From NCBI GenBank assembly GCA_023386495.1, contig JAEWJS010000142.1, positions 1 to 21,128 of the forward strand: a stretch of DNA of 21,128 bases. The letters run 5' to 3'. Position 1 is the stretch's first letter. Each line of letters opens with the position of its first letter. The notes beneath the pieces were generated by a model. The model did no database searches and had not been told where the DNA came from. It was given only the letters and a program-made list of their open reading frames with translations. Source of the DNA: Bacillota bacterium. GTDB taxonomy: Bacteria > Bacillota > Bacilli > Paenibacillales > Paenibacillaceae. Position numbers and translations under genes: made by a program. This document shows positions 14,855 to 21,128 of the stretch, piece after piece.

Positions 14855-15439
14855 ATGAGTAAGAAGCTCGGAGGGATGTTCGTGGAGCGAATACTTGCTT
14901 GGCTTCAGACGAGCGAGCAGCGCATGCTGCTCTGGGCGAACCGCCGATCGCTGAGCGACAGGGTCAACACGTGGCTGGGCCGCTGGTTAGGAACGATTAC
15001 CCATACCGGCGGGGCGACCTTCACGCTGTCGACTTCGCTCCTTATTGCCTTATTCGCAGACGACCCTTGGAACACGGCAGGCTGGCAGAGTCTAACAGCG
15101 GTCGCATTAAGCCATATTCCCGTATTCATCGTCAAACGCAAATTCAAGCGCCTACGCCCGTATCAGGCGCTGAAACAGGTCAACATCGGCAAAAAGCCGC
15201 TGGTTGACCCTTCGTTTCCTTCGGGTCACACAACGGCTATCTTTGCATGGATGATTCCGTTATTGATGGCGGATGCCGCGCTGCTGCCGTTCCTCGCGCC
15301 TCTGGCGCTCGTCATCGGCTTCTCCGTGGCGTGGTCCCGCATGTACCTCGGCCTGCATTATCCTTCGGATATCGCTGCAGGCGGACTGCTCGGGTTCCTC
15401 ACTGCGCTCGGTACGTCTTATATCGGCTGGCTTCCTTAG
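14855..15439 (+). CDS. PAP2-family membrane phosphatase
   Basis: Integral membrane phosphatase of the phosphatidic acid phosphatase type 2 superfamily, 194 residues with four to six hydrophobic segments. All three motifs are visible: K94..RLRP (94-102), PSGH (122-125) and SR-x5-H-x3-D (161-172), including the catalytic His125 and His168. Family members dephosphorylate undecaprenyl diphosphate, phosphatidylglycerol phosphate or phosphatidate; the sequence alone does not choose between them. The ATG at 14855 follows GGGAGG by 5 bases; a GTG two codons earlier overlaps that ribosome site and is less likely. The stop overlaps the trmB stop tail-to-tail by 4 bases. It is divergent from the GT4 gene across a 200-base region with no clear promoter. 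Confidence 0.9.
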   Translation: MSKKLGGMFVERILAWLQTSEQRMLLWANRRSLSDRVNTWLGRWLGTITHTGGATFTLSTSLLIALFADDPWNTAGWQSLTAVALSHIPVFIVKRKFKRLRPYQALKQVNIGKKPLVDPSFPSGHTTAIFAWMIPLLMADAALLPFLAPLALVIGFSVAWSRMYLGLHYPSDIAAGGLLGFLTALGTSYIGWLP

Positions 15440-16188
15440 TCAGCCGATTCCTCGGCCGCCTTGCCTTGCTGTTCAGCAGCAGCTAAGGCGGCCTTCTTCA
15501 TCTTGCGATGCGCGCGCAGGACTTCCTCCCCGATGACGGCCTCCAGCCTGTGAATCGGCATTCCCTTCTCGACGAACTTCGATTCGTACTCCGTCAATAC
15601 CAGGTCGTCACGCAGACCATCCTTATGAAGGTCGAGCGATATGTTCCGCAGCACGATCTCCATATCCGCGAAGCTGTTCAGCGAGAATTCGAACAAGGAC
15701 CGCGAATCCGTCTTGAAGTGGATTTCGCCGCGTTCATTCAATATTTCCGTATACTTGGCCAAGAAGCGATGATGCGTCAGCCTCCGGCGGGCATGCTTGC
15801 TCTTCGGCCACGGGTCGCTGAAATTCAGATAGATGCGTTCGACCTCGCCGGGCGCGAACATCGACTCGATGCCTTCGATATTGGCCCGCAGCAGTGCCAG
15901 ATTCGGCGGCGATTCGACGCCCTTCGCCTCCCATACCGCACGCGCCTTCTCGCTGGCGCGCCGGATCAGCTCGTCGTACATGTCCACGCCGATGAAGTTG
16001 ATGGCCGGATTGCGGCCGCTCTGCTCGCTGATGAATTTCCCCTTGCCCATGCCCAGCTCCACGTAGATCGGGTTGTCGTTGCCGAAATGCTCGCGCCACT
16101 TCCCCTTGAGGGGGGCGGCATCCAGCACGACAAGCTCGGGCTGCGCTTCTAGATTTTCACGTATTCCTTTTCTTCCGCGTAAACGCAT
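15436..16188 (-). CDS. trmB: tRNA (guanine-46-N7)-methyltransferase
   Basis: SAM-dependent enzyme that makes m7G46 in the variable loop of tRNAs. It begins MRLRGRKGIRENL. The SAM-binding motif VELGMGKGKF lies near 43-52 and FIGVDMYDELI near 65. The family-diagnostic NFSDPWPKSKHARRRLTH follows, then the C-terminal LTEYESKFVEKGMPIHRLEA. The frame extends six codons upstream to a GTG at 16206, but the normal N-terminus and a GGAGG 11 bases ahead favour 16188. At about 250 residues it exceeds the usual 213-240 because of an Ala/Lys/Glu-rich C-terminal tail of some 20 residues. Confidence 0.96.
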   Translation of the reverse strand: MRLRGRKGIRENLEAQPELVVLDAAPLKGKWREHFGNDNPIYVELGMGKGKFISEQSGRNPAINFIGVDMYDELIRRASEKARAVWEAKGVESPPNLALLRANIEGIESMFAPGEVERIYLNFSDPWPKSKHARRRLTHHRFLAKYTEILNERGEIHFKTDSRSLFEFSLNSFADMEIVLRNISLDLHKDGLRDDLVLTEYESKFVEKGMPIHRLEAVIGEEVLRAHRKMKKAALAAAEQQGKAAEESAD

Positions 16189-16254
16189 AGTCGTGTCGTC
16201 CTCCACATGTCAAGCTATTCCCCATTGTGCCCAAGAGCGCGGCGTAAAGTCAAC

Positions 16255-16285
16255 AAAAAAGCCGAATCCTTATGAAGGATCCGGC
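16255..16285 (-). terminator. Terminator after the 64-residue protein gene
   Basis: On the minus strand GCCGGATCCTT pairs with AAGGATTCGGC (11 positions, one mismatch) around a 3-base loop, followed by six T. It separates the small gene from trmB, which must have its own promoter in 16189-16254; none was clear to me. Confidence 0.92.
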
Positions 16286-16310
16286 GGGGAGGCCTTGTAG
16301 CTTGTCGTCA

Positions 16311-16505
16311 TCAGTTAACGAGGTGGCGAGTTTCCTTGGCGTGCAGGTCGAACGTGTCTTCCAGCGCTTCGTTCAATTTTTTGCGGGCTTCTACTTCCAG
16401 TTTATGATTTTCGCGGAAGCGCACGCCTGTCAATGCCATCACTTCCTTCACCGTCAACTCCACCGTTACTTTTGCGTCGCCTTGCGGAATTTTTACCTGG
16501 TTCAT
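16311..16505 (-). CDS. Small conserved-looking protein, function unknown
   Basis: I do not recognise this 64-residue protein. It begins MNQVKIPQGDAKVTVELTVK and is hydrophilic, with a basic middle (FRENHKLEVEARKKL) and no cysteines, signal peptide or membrane segment. The pattern suggests a short beta-strand region followed by a helix. GAGGTGAT lies 5 bases before the ATG at 16505; an in-frame GTG three codons earlier sits inside that ribosome site. It has its own promoter with a leader of about 105 bases and its own terminator, so it is a single-gene unit. Good ribosome site, promoter and terminator make it a real gene. Confidence 0.75.
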   Translation of the reverse strand: MNQVKIPQGDAKVTVELTVKEVMALTGVRFRENHKLEVEARKKLNEALEDTFDLHAKETRHLVN

Positions 16506-16616
16506 GCCGATCACCTCTTCTTAAGAATGAGCTTGGAATTTCCAATTATTCGACTATCGAATCAGCAGAGGATATTGTATCGATGTAAGGTTTATTTGTT
16601 GTTCTGTCGCACTTTT

Positions 16617-16645
16617 AATATAACATATGGTGTCAGGTATAGCAA
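16617..16645 (-). promoter_or_regulatory. Probable sigma-A promoter of the 64-residue protein gene
   Basis: TTGCTA (16645-16640) and TATATT (16622-16617) are separated by 17 bases on the minus strand. It is one of two promoters in the otherwise gene-free 16506-16895 region. The remainder is AT-richer than the surroundings and holds two short dyads (16751-16765 and 16774-16789). Confidence 0.65.
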
Positions 16646-16816
16646 GCCTAAAAGCATGGTTCGCCTAACTTTTTGCCAGCTTATTATCTCCTAACCATTC
16701 TTTATTATTCAGCTGGAATGTACGCCATTCGGACGTAAGAATGCGATACTTGACACGTCATGTCACCCGAATGTTCGCGCTTTCGCGAAATGCCGCCTCT
16801 GCGTGTCCCGCTCAAG

Positions 16817-16845
16817 TTGGCACGCGTATCCTTTTCCGCTATAAT
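16817..16845 (+). promoter_or_regulatory. Sigma-A promoter of the mnmL-mnmM-VOC-manA unit
   Basis: TTGGCA (16817-16822) and TATAAT (16840-16845) are separated by 17 bases, about 45 bases ahead of the first start codon. Two perfect dyads, TGACA-N5-TGTCA (16751-16765) and TTCGCG-N4-CGCGAA (16774-16789), lie 28 to 66 bases upstream of the -35 box. Confidence 0.88.
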
Positions 16846-16895
16846 TTAATGGGGTTTCGAGCAGCTTAGGATGTCCCACGAAGGAGCAATCATGC

Positions 16896-17864
16896 ATGTC
16901 TACGCTTATTACGCCTCCGGGCGAACAGACCCCGCCGCAGCTATGGGGGGATAAACGATTCCATACCTGGAACTACGAGATGCGGCAGCAATTCGGCGGC
17001 AAAGTGTTCAAGGTAATGCTCGATGCGGGCTTCACTTGCCCGAATCGCGACGGCTCCATCGCGGCAGGCGGTTGCACGTTCTGCAGCGCCCGCGGCTCTG
17101 GCGACTTCGCCGGCAGCAGGCGCGACGATCTCGTCGTCCAGTTCAACACGATTCGCGACCGGCAGCACAACAAGTGGCCTGAAGCATCGTATATCGGCTA
17201 TTTTCAGGCGTATACCAACACCTACGCTCCCGTCGAGGAGCTCCGCGAATATTACGAGGTCATTCTGAAGCAGCCCGGCGTCGTCGGCCTGTCGATCGCC
17301 ACGCGGCCCGACTGCTTGCCGGATGACGTCGTCGATTACTTAGCCGAGCTGAACGAGCGAACTTATCTCTGGGTCGAGATGGGCCTGCAGACCGTTCACG
17401 AGTCTACCTCTACGCTAATCAACCGCGCGCATGACACGGCCTGCTACCTCGATGCCGTCGCCAGGCTCCGCGCCCGCGGCATCCGCGTCTGCGCCCATAT
17501 TATATACGGCCTGCCGCAGGAGACGCATGAAATGATGATGGCTACGGGCAAGGCCGTTGCCGAGATGGACGTGCAGGGCATCAAGATTCACCTGCTCCAC
17601 CTGATGCGCAAGACGCCGATGGTGAAGCAATATGAAGCTGGCCTTCTGCGCTTCCTGGAGATGGACGAATATGTCGGTCTCATTGCCGATACGCTCGAAC
17701 TGCTGCCTCCCGAGATGATCGTGCACCGTCTAACCGGCGATGCGCCGCGCGATCTGCTGATCGGGCCGATGTGGAGCCTGAAGAAGTGGGAAGTGCTGAA
17801 CGCGATCGACAGCGAGCTCGCACGCCGCAATACCTGGCAAGGCCGGCTGTGGAGGCAGCCGTAA
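16896..17864 (+). CDS. mnmL: Radical SAM protein of the YtqA/MnmL family
   Basis: A 322-residue radical SAM enzyme (TIGR01212/YtqA type). The iron-sulfur cysteines are C48, C60 and C63 in FTCPNRDGSIAAGGCTFC, the family's characteristic wider-than-CX3CX2C spacing. GVVGLSIATRPDCLPDDVVD, WVEMGLQT and HIIYGLPQETHEMM follow along the barrel. From memory, recent work on Gram-positive bacteria links YtqA to conversion of cmnm5s2U to nm5s2U in tRNA wobble uridines and names it MnmL. Its neighbour here encodes MnmM, the next step. The ATG at 16896 follows AAGGAG by 9 bases. The TAA overlaps the next ATG as TAATG, so the two genes are coupled. The family is certain; the exact reaction comes from literature on relatives. 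Confidence 0.92.
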   Translation: MSTLITPPGEQTPPQLWGDKRFHTWNYEMRQQFGGKVFKVMLDAGFTCPNRDGSIAAGGCTFCSARGSGDFAGSRRDDLVVQFNTIRDRQHNKWPEASYIGYFQAYTNTYAPVEELREYYEVILKQPGVVGLSIATRPDCLPDDVVDYLAELNERTYLWVEMGLQTVHESTSTLINRAHDTACYLDAVARLRARGIRVCAHIIYGLPQETHEMMMATGKAVAEMDVQGIKIHLLHLMRKTPMVKQYEAGLLRFLEMDEYVGLIADTLELLPPEMIVHRLTGDAPRDLLIGPMWSLKKWEVLNAIDSELARRNTWQGRLWRQP

Positions 17865-18469
17865 TGGGCTTCTTATCGGTGCTTACTATGGCGCATCGGC
17901 TCGTTGCCGAACGGCTACAGGCCGGCGATCATGCCATCGATGCCACGGTGGGCGGCGGAGTCGATACGGTATTTCTGGCGAAGGCGGTCTGCCCGAAGGG
18001 CCGCGTATTCGGCTTCGATATCCAAGAGGCCGCGCTGGCCGCCGCCGAGTCGAAGCTGCGCGAGCAGCTCGATGAAGCAGCGCTGCCGCAGGTCGAGCTG
18101 CTGCTTGCCAGCCATGACCGAATGCGGGGGCATATCCCCCAATCGCTGCATGGCAGGATCGGAGCCGTCATGTTCAACCTCGGGTATTACCCGGGCAATG
18201 AGCGCGACAGGCATATCGTGACCATGACAGATACGACGCTGCCGGCGCTCGATGCTGCGCTGTCGCTGCTGCGACCGAAGGGCGTGCTGACCATCGTCGT
18301 CTATCCCGGCCATGAAGGCGGCAGCGACGAAGCTGCGGCCGTAGACGAATGGGCGTCCTCGCTTTCGCCCGGGTTCGGGCAAGCCATCGTCTACCGAATG
18401 GTTCAGAAGCCGTCTGCTCCCTACCTCATCGCGGTCGAACGCCAAGCCGGGCGACCGACAGCAGGCTGA
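17864..18469 (+). CDS. mnmM: tRNA 5-aminomethyl-2-thiouridine methyltransferase (YtqB/MnmM family)
   Basis: Class I SAM-dependent methyltransferase of 201 residues. The SAM motif reads AIDATVGGGVDTVFLA, then GRVFGFDIQ. The family-specific motif FNLGYYPGNERD is followed by GVLTIVVYPGHEGG. In B. subtilis the YtqB product methylates nm5s2U34 to mnm5s2U34 and was renamed MnmM; older records call it a putative rRNA methylase. A longer in-frame extension back to 17771 exists, but it overlaps the preceding gene and reads as its shadow. The ATG at 17864 with GGAGG 8 bases earlier, and the TAATG overlap, decide the start. Confidence 0.92.
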   Translation: MGFLSVLTMAHRLVAERLQAGDHAIDATVGGGVDTVFLAKAVCPKGRVFGFDIQEAALAAAESKLREQLDEAALPQVELLLASHDRMRGHIPQSLHGRIGAVMFNLGYYPGNERDRHIVTMTDTTLPALDAALSLLRPKGVLTIVVYPGHEGGSDEAAAVDEWASSLSPGFGQAIVYRMVQKPSAPYLIAVERQAGRPTAG

Positions 18470-18502
18470 ACAACGGCTTATTCATAAGGAGGAATCATTG
18501 AT

Positions 18503-18901
18503 ATGGGTATTAAGAAAATCGAGCACGTCGGCATCATGGTGCGCGACATCGAACGCTCCATCGCCTTTTACACGGATGTGGTCGGCCTGAAGCACCAGCG
18601 CACGATGCTGCACACGAACGGCGTCATCAAGCTGGCCTTCCTCGCCTATCCGGACGCCTCCGAGACGGTTATCGAGCTGATCGAAGGCTACCAAGCGGAT
18701 TTGCCTGCCGAGGGCAAGGTTCATCACATCGCGTTCACCGTCGATGACTTGGACGCCGAACTTGACCGCATTCGCAAGCTGGATGTCAAGCTGCGGGACG
18801 AGGCGATTACGACGCTGCCGGACGGCAGCCGCTATTTCTTCTTCTACGGCCCCGACGGTGAACTGCTTGAACTGTTCGAGCCCGGCCCGGCCACTACTTA
18901 A
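18503..18901 (+). CDS. VOC-superfamily (glyoxalase/dioxygenase fold) protein
   Basis: A 132-residue single-domain metalloprotein with the paired beta-alpha-beta-beta-beta modules of the vicinal oxygen chelate fold. The expected metal-ligand positions are filled: His8 (IEHVGIMV), Glu58 (VIELIE), His74 or His75 (VHHIAFTVDD) and Glu123 (LLELFEP). This is compatible with a glyoxalase I or methylmalonyl-CoA epimerase-like enzyme, but the superfamily is too diverse to name a substrate. AAGGAGGA lies 9 bases before the ATG. It is 33 bases after mnmM and 29 before manA, probably in the same transcript. Confidence 0.87.
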   Translation: MGIKKIEHVGIMVRDIERSIAFYTDVVGLKHQRTMLHTNGVIKLAFLAYPDASETVIELIEGYQADLPAEGKVHHIAFTVDDLDAELDRIRKLDVKLRDEAITTLPDGSRYFFFYGPDGELLELFEPGPATT

Positions 18902-18930
18902 TCCATAAGAGAGCGGAGAGATGATCGACC

Positions 18931-19905
18931 ATGACTGCAGTTAAGCCTTATCCCTTGCAATTCAAACCGGAAATGAAAGAGCGGATCTGGGGCGGCCGCG
19001 CATTGGCCGGCTTCGGCCTCGAGCTGCCCGAAGGCTCCATCGGCGAAGGTTGGATGATCGGCGATCATCCGAACGGCACGACGAAAGTGATGAACGGCGA
19101 ATTGGCAGGCCTCGGGCTGGACGAGATTCGCGAATCGTACGGCAGGGAGTTCTTCGGCAGCAAGGGTTTCTCGGAGCGCAACGGACGGTTCCCCCTACTG
19201 ATCAAGCTGCTCGACTGCAATGACGATCTCTCGGTCCAGGTGCATCCGACCGATGCCTATGCAGGTCTGCCGCAGGGCGAGCTGGGCAAGACGGAGATGT
19301 GGTACGTGCTCGATGCCAAGCCGGGGGCGACGATCATCTACGGCCTCAAGGAAGGCATTGACCGCGCCGCGCTCGAGCAAGCGATCACGGACGGCACGAT
19401 TATGGACACGATGCAGGTCGTGCCCGTAGCGGCAGGCGATGCGTTCTACATACCGGCAGGCACCGTGCACGCATTGTGCGCAGGCGTCGTCGTTGCGGAG
19501 ATCCAGCAGAACTCGGATACGACTTACCGGCTGTACGATTACGATCGCCCAGGACTTGACGACAAGCTTCGCGAGCTGCACATCGAGGATTCGCTCAACG
19601 TAATCGCGTACGAGGGCTCGGGCGCAACGCGCATGAAGACGGACGGCGTGAAGCCCGGCGAATGGCTCACGATCGCGGAATCGCCGTATTTTACCGTAGA
19701 GAAAGGCATCATCCAAGGCACGAGCAGCTTAAGCACGTCGCCGGAAAGCTTCGTTATCCTCGTCATCGCGGACGGCACGGGCGAATTGCGCTGGGACGGC
19801 GGACGGCAGCCGGTGAAGGCCGGCGAGTGCTTCCTCGTACCTGCCAACCTAGGCGCTTATGAGCTCGAAGGCGCGCTGACGGTCATCCGCAGCGTCATTC
19901 CATAA
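18931..19905 (+). CDS. manA: Mannose-6-phosphate isomerase, class I
   Basis: Zinc-dependent cupin enzyme interconverting mannose-6-phosphate and fructose-6-phosphate. The 324-residue length matches the short Bacillus-type enzymes. Zinc ligands Gln103 and His105 (VQVHPTD), Glu122 (KTEMWYVL) and His180 (IPAGTVHAL) are present, with the conserved Arg200 in NSDTTYRLYDYDR. The N-terminus IWGGRAL and the C-terminal cupin segment ESFVILVIADGTGE also fit. The ribosome site is weak: a GGAG lies 12 bases ahead of the ATG. It is last in the operon, directly before a strong terminator. The mannose phosphate could feed nucleotide-sugar synthesis for envelope glycans, but no such gene is adjacent. Confidence 0.94.
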   Translation: MTAVKPYPLQFKPEMKERIWGGRALAGFGLELPEGSIGEGWMIGDHPNGTTKVMNGELAGLGLDEIRESYGREFFGSKGFSERNGRFPLLIKLLDCNDDLSVQVHPTDAYAGLPQGELGKTEMWYVLDAKPGATIIYGLKEGIDRAALEQAITDGTIMDTMQVVPVAAGDAFYIPAGTVHALCAGVVVAEIQQNSDTTYRLYDYDRPGLDDKLRELHIEDSLNVIAYEGSGATRMKTDGVKPGEWLTIAESPYFTVEKGIIQGTSSLSTSPESFVILVIADGTGELRWDGGRQPVKAGECFLVPANLGAYELEGALTVIRSVIP

Positions 19906-19925
19906 GGAAGTCGCATGCGCTAACG

Positions 19926-19966
19926 AAGAAGGAGCGTTCCCTCGGGAGCGCTCCTTCTTCTTGTTG
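19926..19966 (+). terminator. Terminator after manA
   Basis: AAGAAGGAGCG pairs perfectly with CGCTCCTTCTT and is extended inward by TCCC/GGGA, giving a stem of about 15 bp. A T-rich tail (CTTGTTG) follows. It lies between the convergent manA and MEKHLA genes and could work on both strands. Confidence 0.88.
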
Positions 19967-19991
19967 ATTCCAGATCCAGAGGATCTGCTTG

Positions 19992-20492
19992 CTATTCGAT
20001 TCGCTCGAAATGCCGGAAGGCAGCCGCTTGCCCGCGATACCGCCCGGTGTCGTCGATCAGATTCCAGACGGCGCCCCCATGGATGCGATACCGCTTCCCG
20101 GAGGAGGAGACGCGCACGCCGGAGAAGTCACTGACGAAGCCGCGTTCGGCGACACTGCGCAGAAAAGCGTCCCGCTCCTCCCGCAGCATCGGTTCCGCGG
20201 TATAACGGGAAGGCATCGACGTGAATGCTTCCCAGTCCCGCTCCCATAGGGCAAGCGCCGCGGCATTGCCGTAAGTCAGGATCGGATCGTTCTCCGTATC
20301 ATGGGACAATACGACGAAGGGTGCCCGAAAGAGGCCCTCGGTCAGACTTCCCTCCGTCTCAAGGTTCGCGGCTTCTTCGCTGCGCAGCAGATCCTCTCCG
20401 TAGAAGCGTCTATAGCTGCCCATTATCAGCTTCGCATGGGCATCGGGATGATCATAGCCGCGGATGAACCGCGGCAACGTAGGGGTAGACAT
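19992..20492 (-). CDS. MEKHLA-domain (PAS-like) protein
   Basis: A 166-residue stand-alone MEKHLA-domain protein. Its diagnostic middle reads PFVVLSHDTENDPILTYGNA, then ALWERDWEAFTSMPSRYTAE. The C-terminal half (GFVSDFSGVRVSSSGKRYRI, then AVWNLIDDTGRYRGQAA) has the beta-strand pattern of a PAS-like sensor fold. MEKHLA was first described at the C-terminus of plant HD-ZIP III proteins. The bacterial stand-alone forms have no firmly established role that I know of. The frame is open 27 codons further upstream, but MSTPTLPRFIRGYDHPDAHA at 20492 has AAAGGA about 11 bases ahead. It is divergent from the PNPOx-fold gene. Confidence 0.8.
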   Translation of the reverse strand: MSTPTLPRFIRGYDHPDAHAKLIMGSYRRFYGEDLLRSEEAANLETEGSLTEGLFRAPFVVLSHDTENDPILTYGNAAALALWERDWEAFTSMPSRYTAEPMLREERDAFLRSVAERGFVSDFSGVRVSSSGKRYRIHGGAVWNLIDDTGRYRGQAAAFRHFERIE

Positions 20493-20568
20493 CGAAATCC
20501 ATATCCTTTCGTAATCGGCATGGCATCGCGGAATGACGCCCAATCCGATTGTTTCTGTCGCTTGCGGG

Positions 20569-20602
20569 TACAATATAGCCGATCATCGGCCGATATGGCC
20601 GA
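20569..20602 (+). promoter_or_regulatory. Possible -10 element with operator-like dyads before the PNPOx-fold gene
   Basis: A TACAAT box (20569-20574) has no convincing -35 partner. Directly after it come the dyad GCCGAT-C-ATCGGC (20578-20590) and the overlapping dyad TCGGCC-GATAT-GGCCGA (20586-20602), both perfect. Their place over the likely transcription start suits a repressor site. The regulator is unknown. Confidence 0.4.
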
Positions 20603-20627
20603 CAAGAAAGGAAGGTCAGCATATCGA

Positions 20628-21059
20628 ATGGCAACTACGACTCACGCCGCCTCTTCATTGGAAGCAAGTATCGCAGAAGCAATCGGACGGCACGCCTACT
20701 GCTCGTTCGGCACGGCCCTTGGCGATCGGCCGAAGGTGCGCTATATGGCCGTTGCCCATGATGGCATGAAGGTCTATCTGGCCTCGGACCGCAAGACGCA
20801 CAAAGTCGAGGAATTGAAGAACAATCCGAACGTCTACCTGCTGCTCGGGTACAACGGGCAATGGCCGTCGGAGGTCATCGAGGTCGAAGGCACGTGTACC
20901 GTCACGTCCGACGAGGCGCTGCGCCGCCAAGTGTGGCGCGAGGAGCTGAAGCCTTGGCTCAGCGGCCCGGACGACCCGGATTACGTCGTGCTGGAAGTAA
21001 CACCTTCTCGGATCGAATGGACGGCGCCGGGCGATGCGCGCCGAATCTGGACTTCCTAG
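20628..21059 (+). CDS. Pyridoxamine-5'-phosphate-oxidase-fold (flavin split-barrel) protein
   Basis: A 143-residue protein of the PNPOx-like split-barrel superfamily, which includes general stress protein 26-like flavin-binding proteins. Visible blocks are HAYCSFGTALGDRPKVRYMA (N-terminal strand pair), KVYLASDRKTHKVEELKNNP (family hallmark, about 48-67), NVYLLLGY and VIEVEGTCTV, then YVVLEVTPSRIEWTAP at the end. These small proteins bind FMN or F420-like cofactors, and most are not true PNP oxidases, so no reaction is assigned. The ATG at 20628 is chosen because the conserved fold begins just after it. A ribosome-site-like AAAGGAAGG lies about 12 bases ahead. Frame continuing upstream to 20301 is antisense to the MEKHLA gene and is not coding. 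Confidence 0.85.
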   Translation: MATTTHAASSLEASIAEAIGRHAYCSFGTALGDRPKVRYMAVAHDGMKVYLASDRKTHKVEELKNNPNVYLLLGYNGQWPSEVIEVEGTCTVTSDEALRRQVWREELKPWLSGPDDPDYVVLEVTPSRIEWTAPGDARRIWTS

Positions 21060-21127
21060 CGGCTGACGGCACCGCCGGCACGGCGAATAATCAGGCGGCC
21101 GCTCGACTTATCGGCAGATGCCGTAAG
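21056..21127 (-). CDS. Possible C-terminal end of a gene entering from the right edge
   Basis: One minus-strand frame is open from the window edge to a TAG at 21058-21056, encoding a 23-residue end (LTASADKSSGRLIIRRAGG, then AVSR) with codon use like the neighbours. It would overlap the preceding stop codon tail-to-tail. The stretch is too short to identify, and another minus frame ends at about 21110, so this may equally be intergenic. Confidence 0.3.
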   Translation of the reverse strand, partial: LTASADKSSGRLIIRRAGGAVSR

Positions 21128-21128
21128 T

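Noticed and set aside
20301..20627. N-terminal extension of the PNPOx-fold protein
   Set aside because: The upstream part of the frame is antisense to the MEKHLA gene and lacks a ribosome site; the fold starts after 20628.

Overview
The window looks like a chromosomal stretch of a GC-rich endospore-forming Firmicute of the Paenibacillaceae (Paenibacillus, Cohnella or a close relative). The evidence is strong AGGAGG-type ribosome binding sites, a sigI-rsgI pair, a T-box-controlled ilv-leu operon, an infC-rpmI-rplT operon with an AUU start and a leader attenuator, and a ytqA-ytqB (mnmL-mnmM) pair. This assignment comes from gene content, not from a database search. Nearly everything is core genome: no insertion sequence, prophage, CRISPR array, tRNA or rRNA was seen.

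Layout. 1-1687 (-): rsgI (cut by the window edge) and sigI, translationally coupled, with a candidate sigma-I promoter upstream. 1774-2196 (-): a small Cys-rich, YgiT-like zinc-finger protein. 2354-9388 (-): the branched-chain amino acid operon in transcription order promoter, T-box leader (probable valine GUC specifier), ilvB, ilvN, ilvC, leuA, leuB, terminator; leuC, leuD and ilvD are not adjacent. Two spacers in this operon are strongly structured. The one between ilvN and ilvC holds a roughly 320-bp imperfect palindrome with about 31-bp terminal inverted repeats, the most unusual feature of the window. 9493-10370: a GNAT acetyltransferase (+) overlapping tail-to-tail with a Gly/Tyr-rich protein gene (-) whose start is abnormal. 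10378-11840 (-): infC-rpmI-rplT with a promoter, an L20-type leader attenuator and a terminator. 11879-14654 (-): a membrane GT2 glycosyltransferase and a GT4 glycosyltransferase, divergent from a PAP2 phosphatase (14855-15439, +). 15436-16505 (-): trmB and a small protein of unknown function. 16817-19959 (+): an apparent four-gene operon (mnmL, mnmM, a VOC/glyoxalase-fold protein, manA) with clear promoter and terminator. 19992-21059: a MEKHLA-domain protein (-) divergent from a pyridoxamine-phosphate-oxidase-fold protein (+), with operator-like dyads near the start of the latter. A few C-terminal codons of another gene may enter from the right edge.

Functionally the window combines valine/leucine biosynthesis sensed through uncharged tRNA, ribosomal protein and IF3 autoregulation, wobble-uridine (mnm5s2U) and m7G46 tRNA modification, envelope glycosylation or lipid phosphate metabolism, and a SigI envelope or heat stress switch. 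Long plus-strand open frames opposite leuA, ilvC, ilvN and ilvB are antisense codon-bias artefacts and are not annotated.
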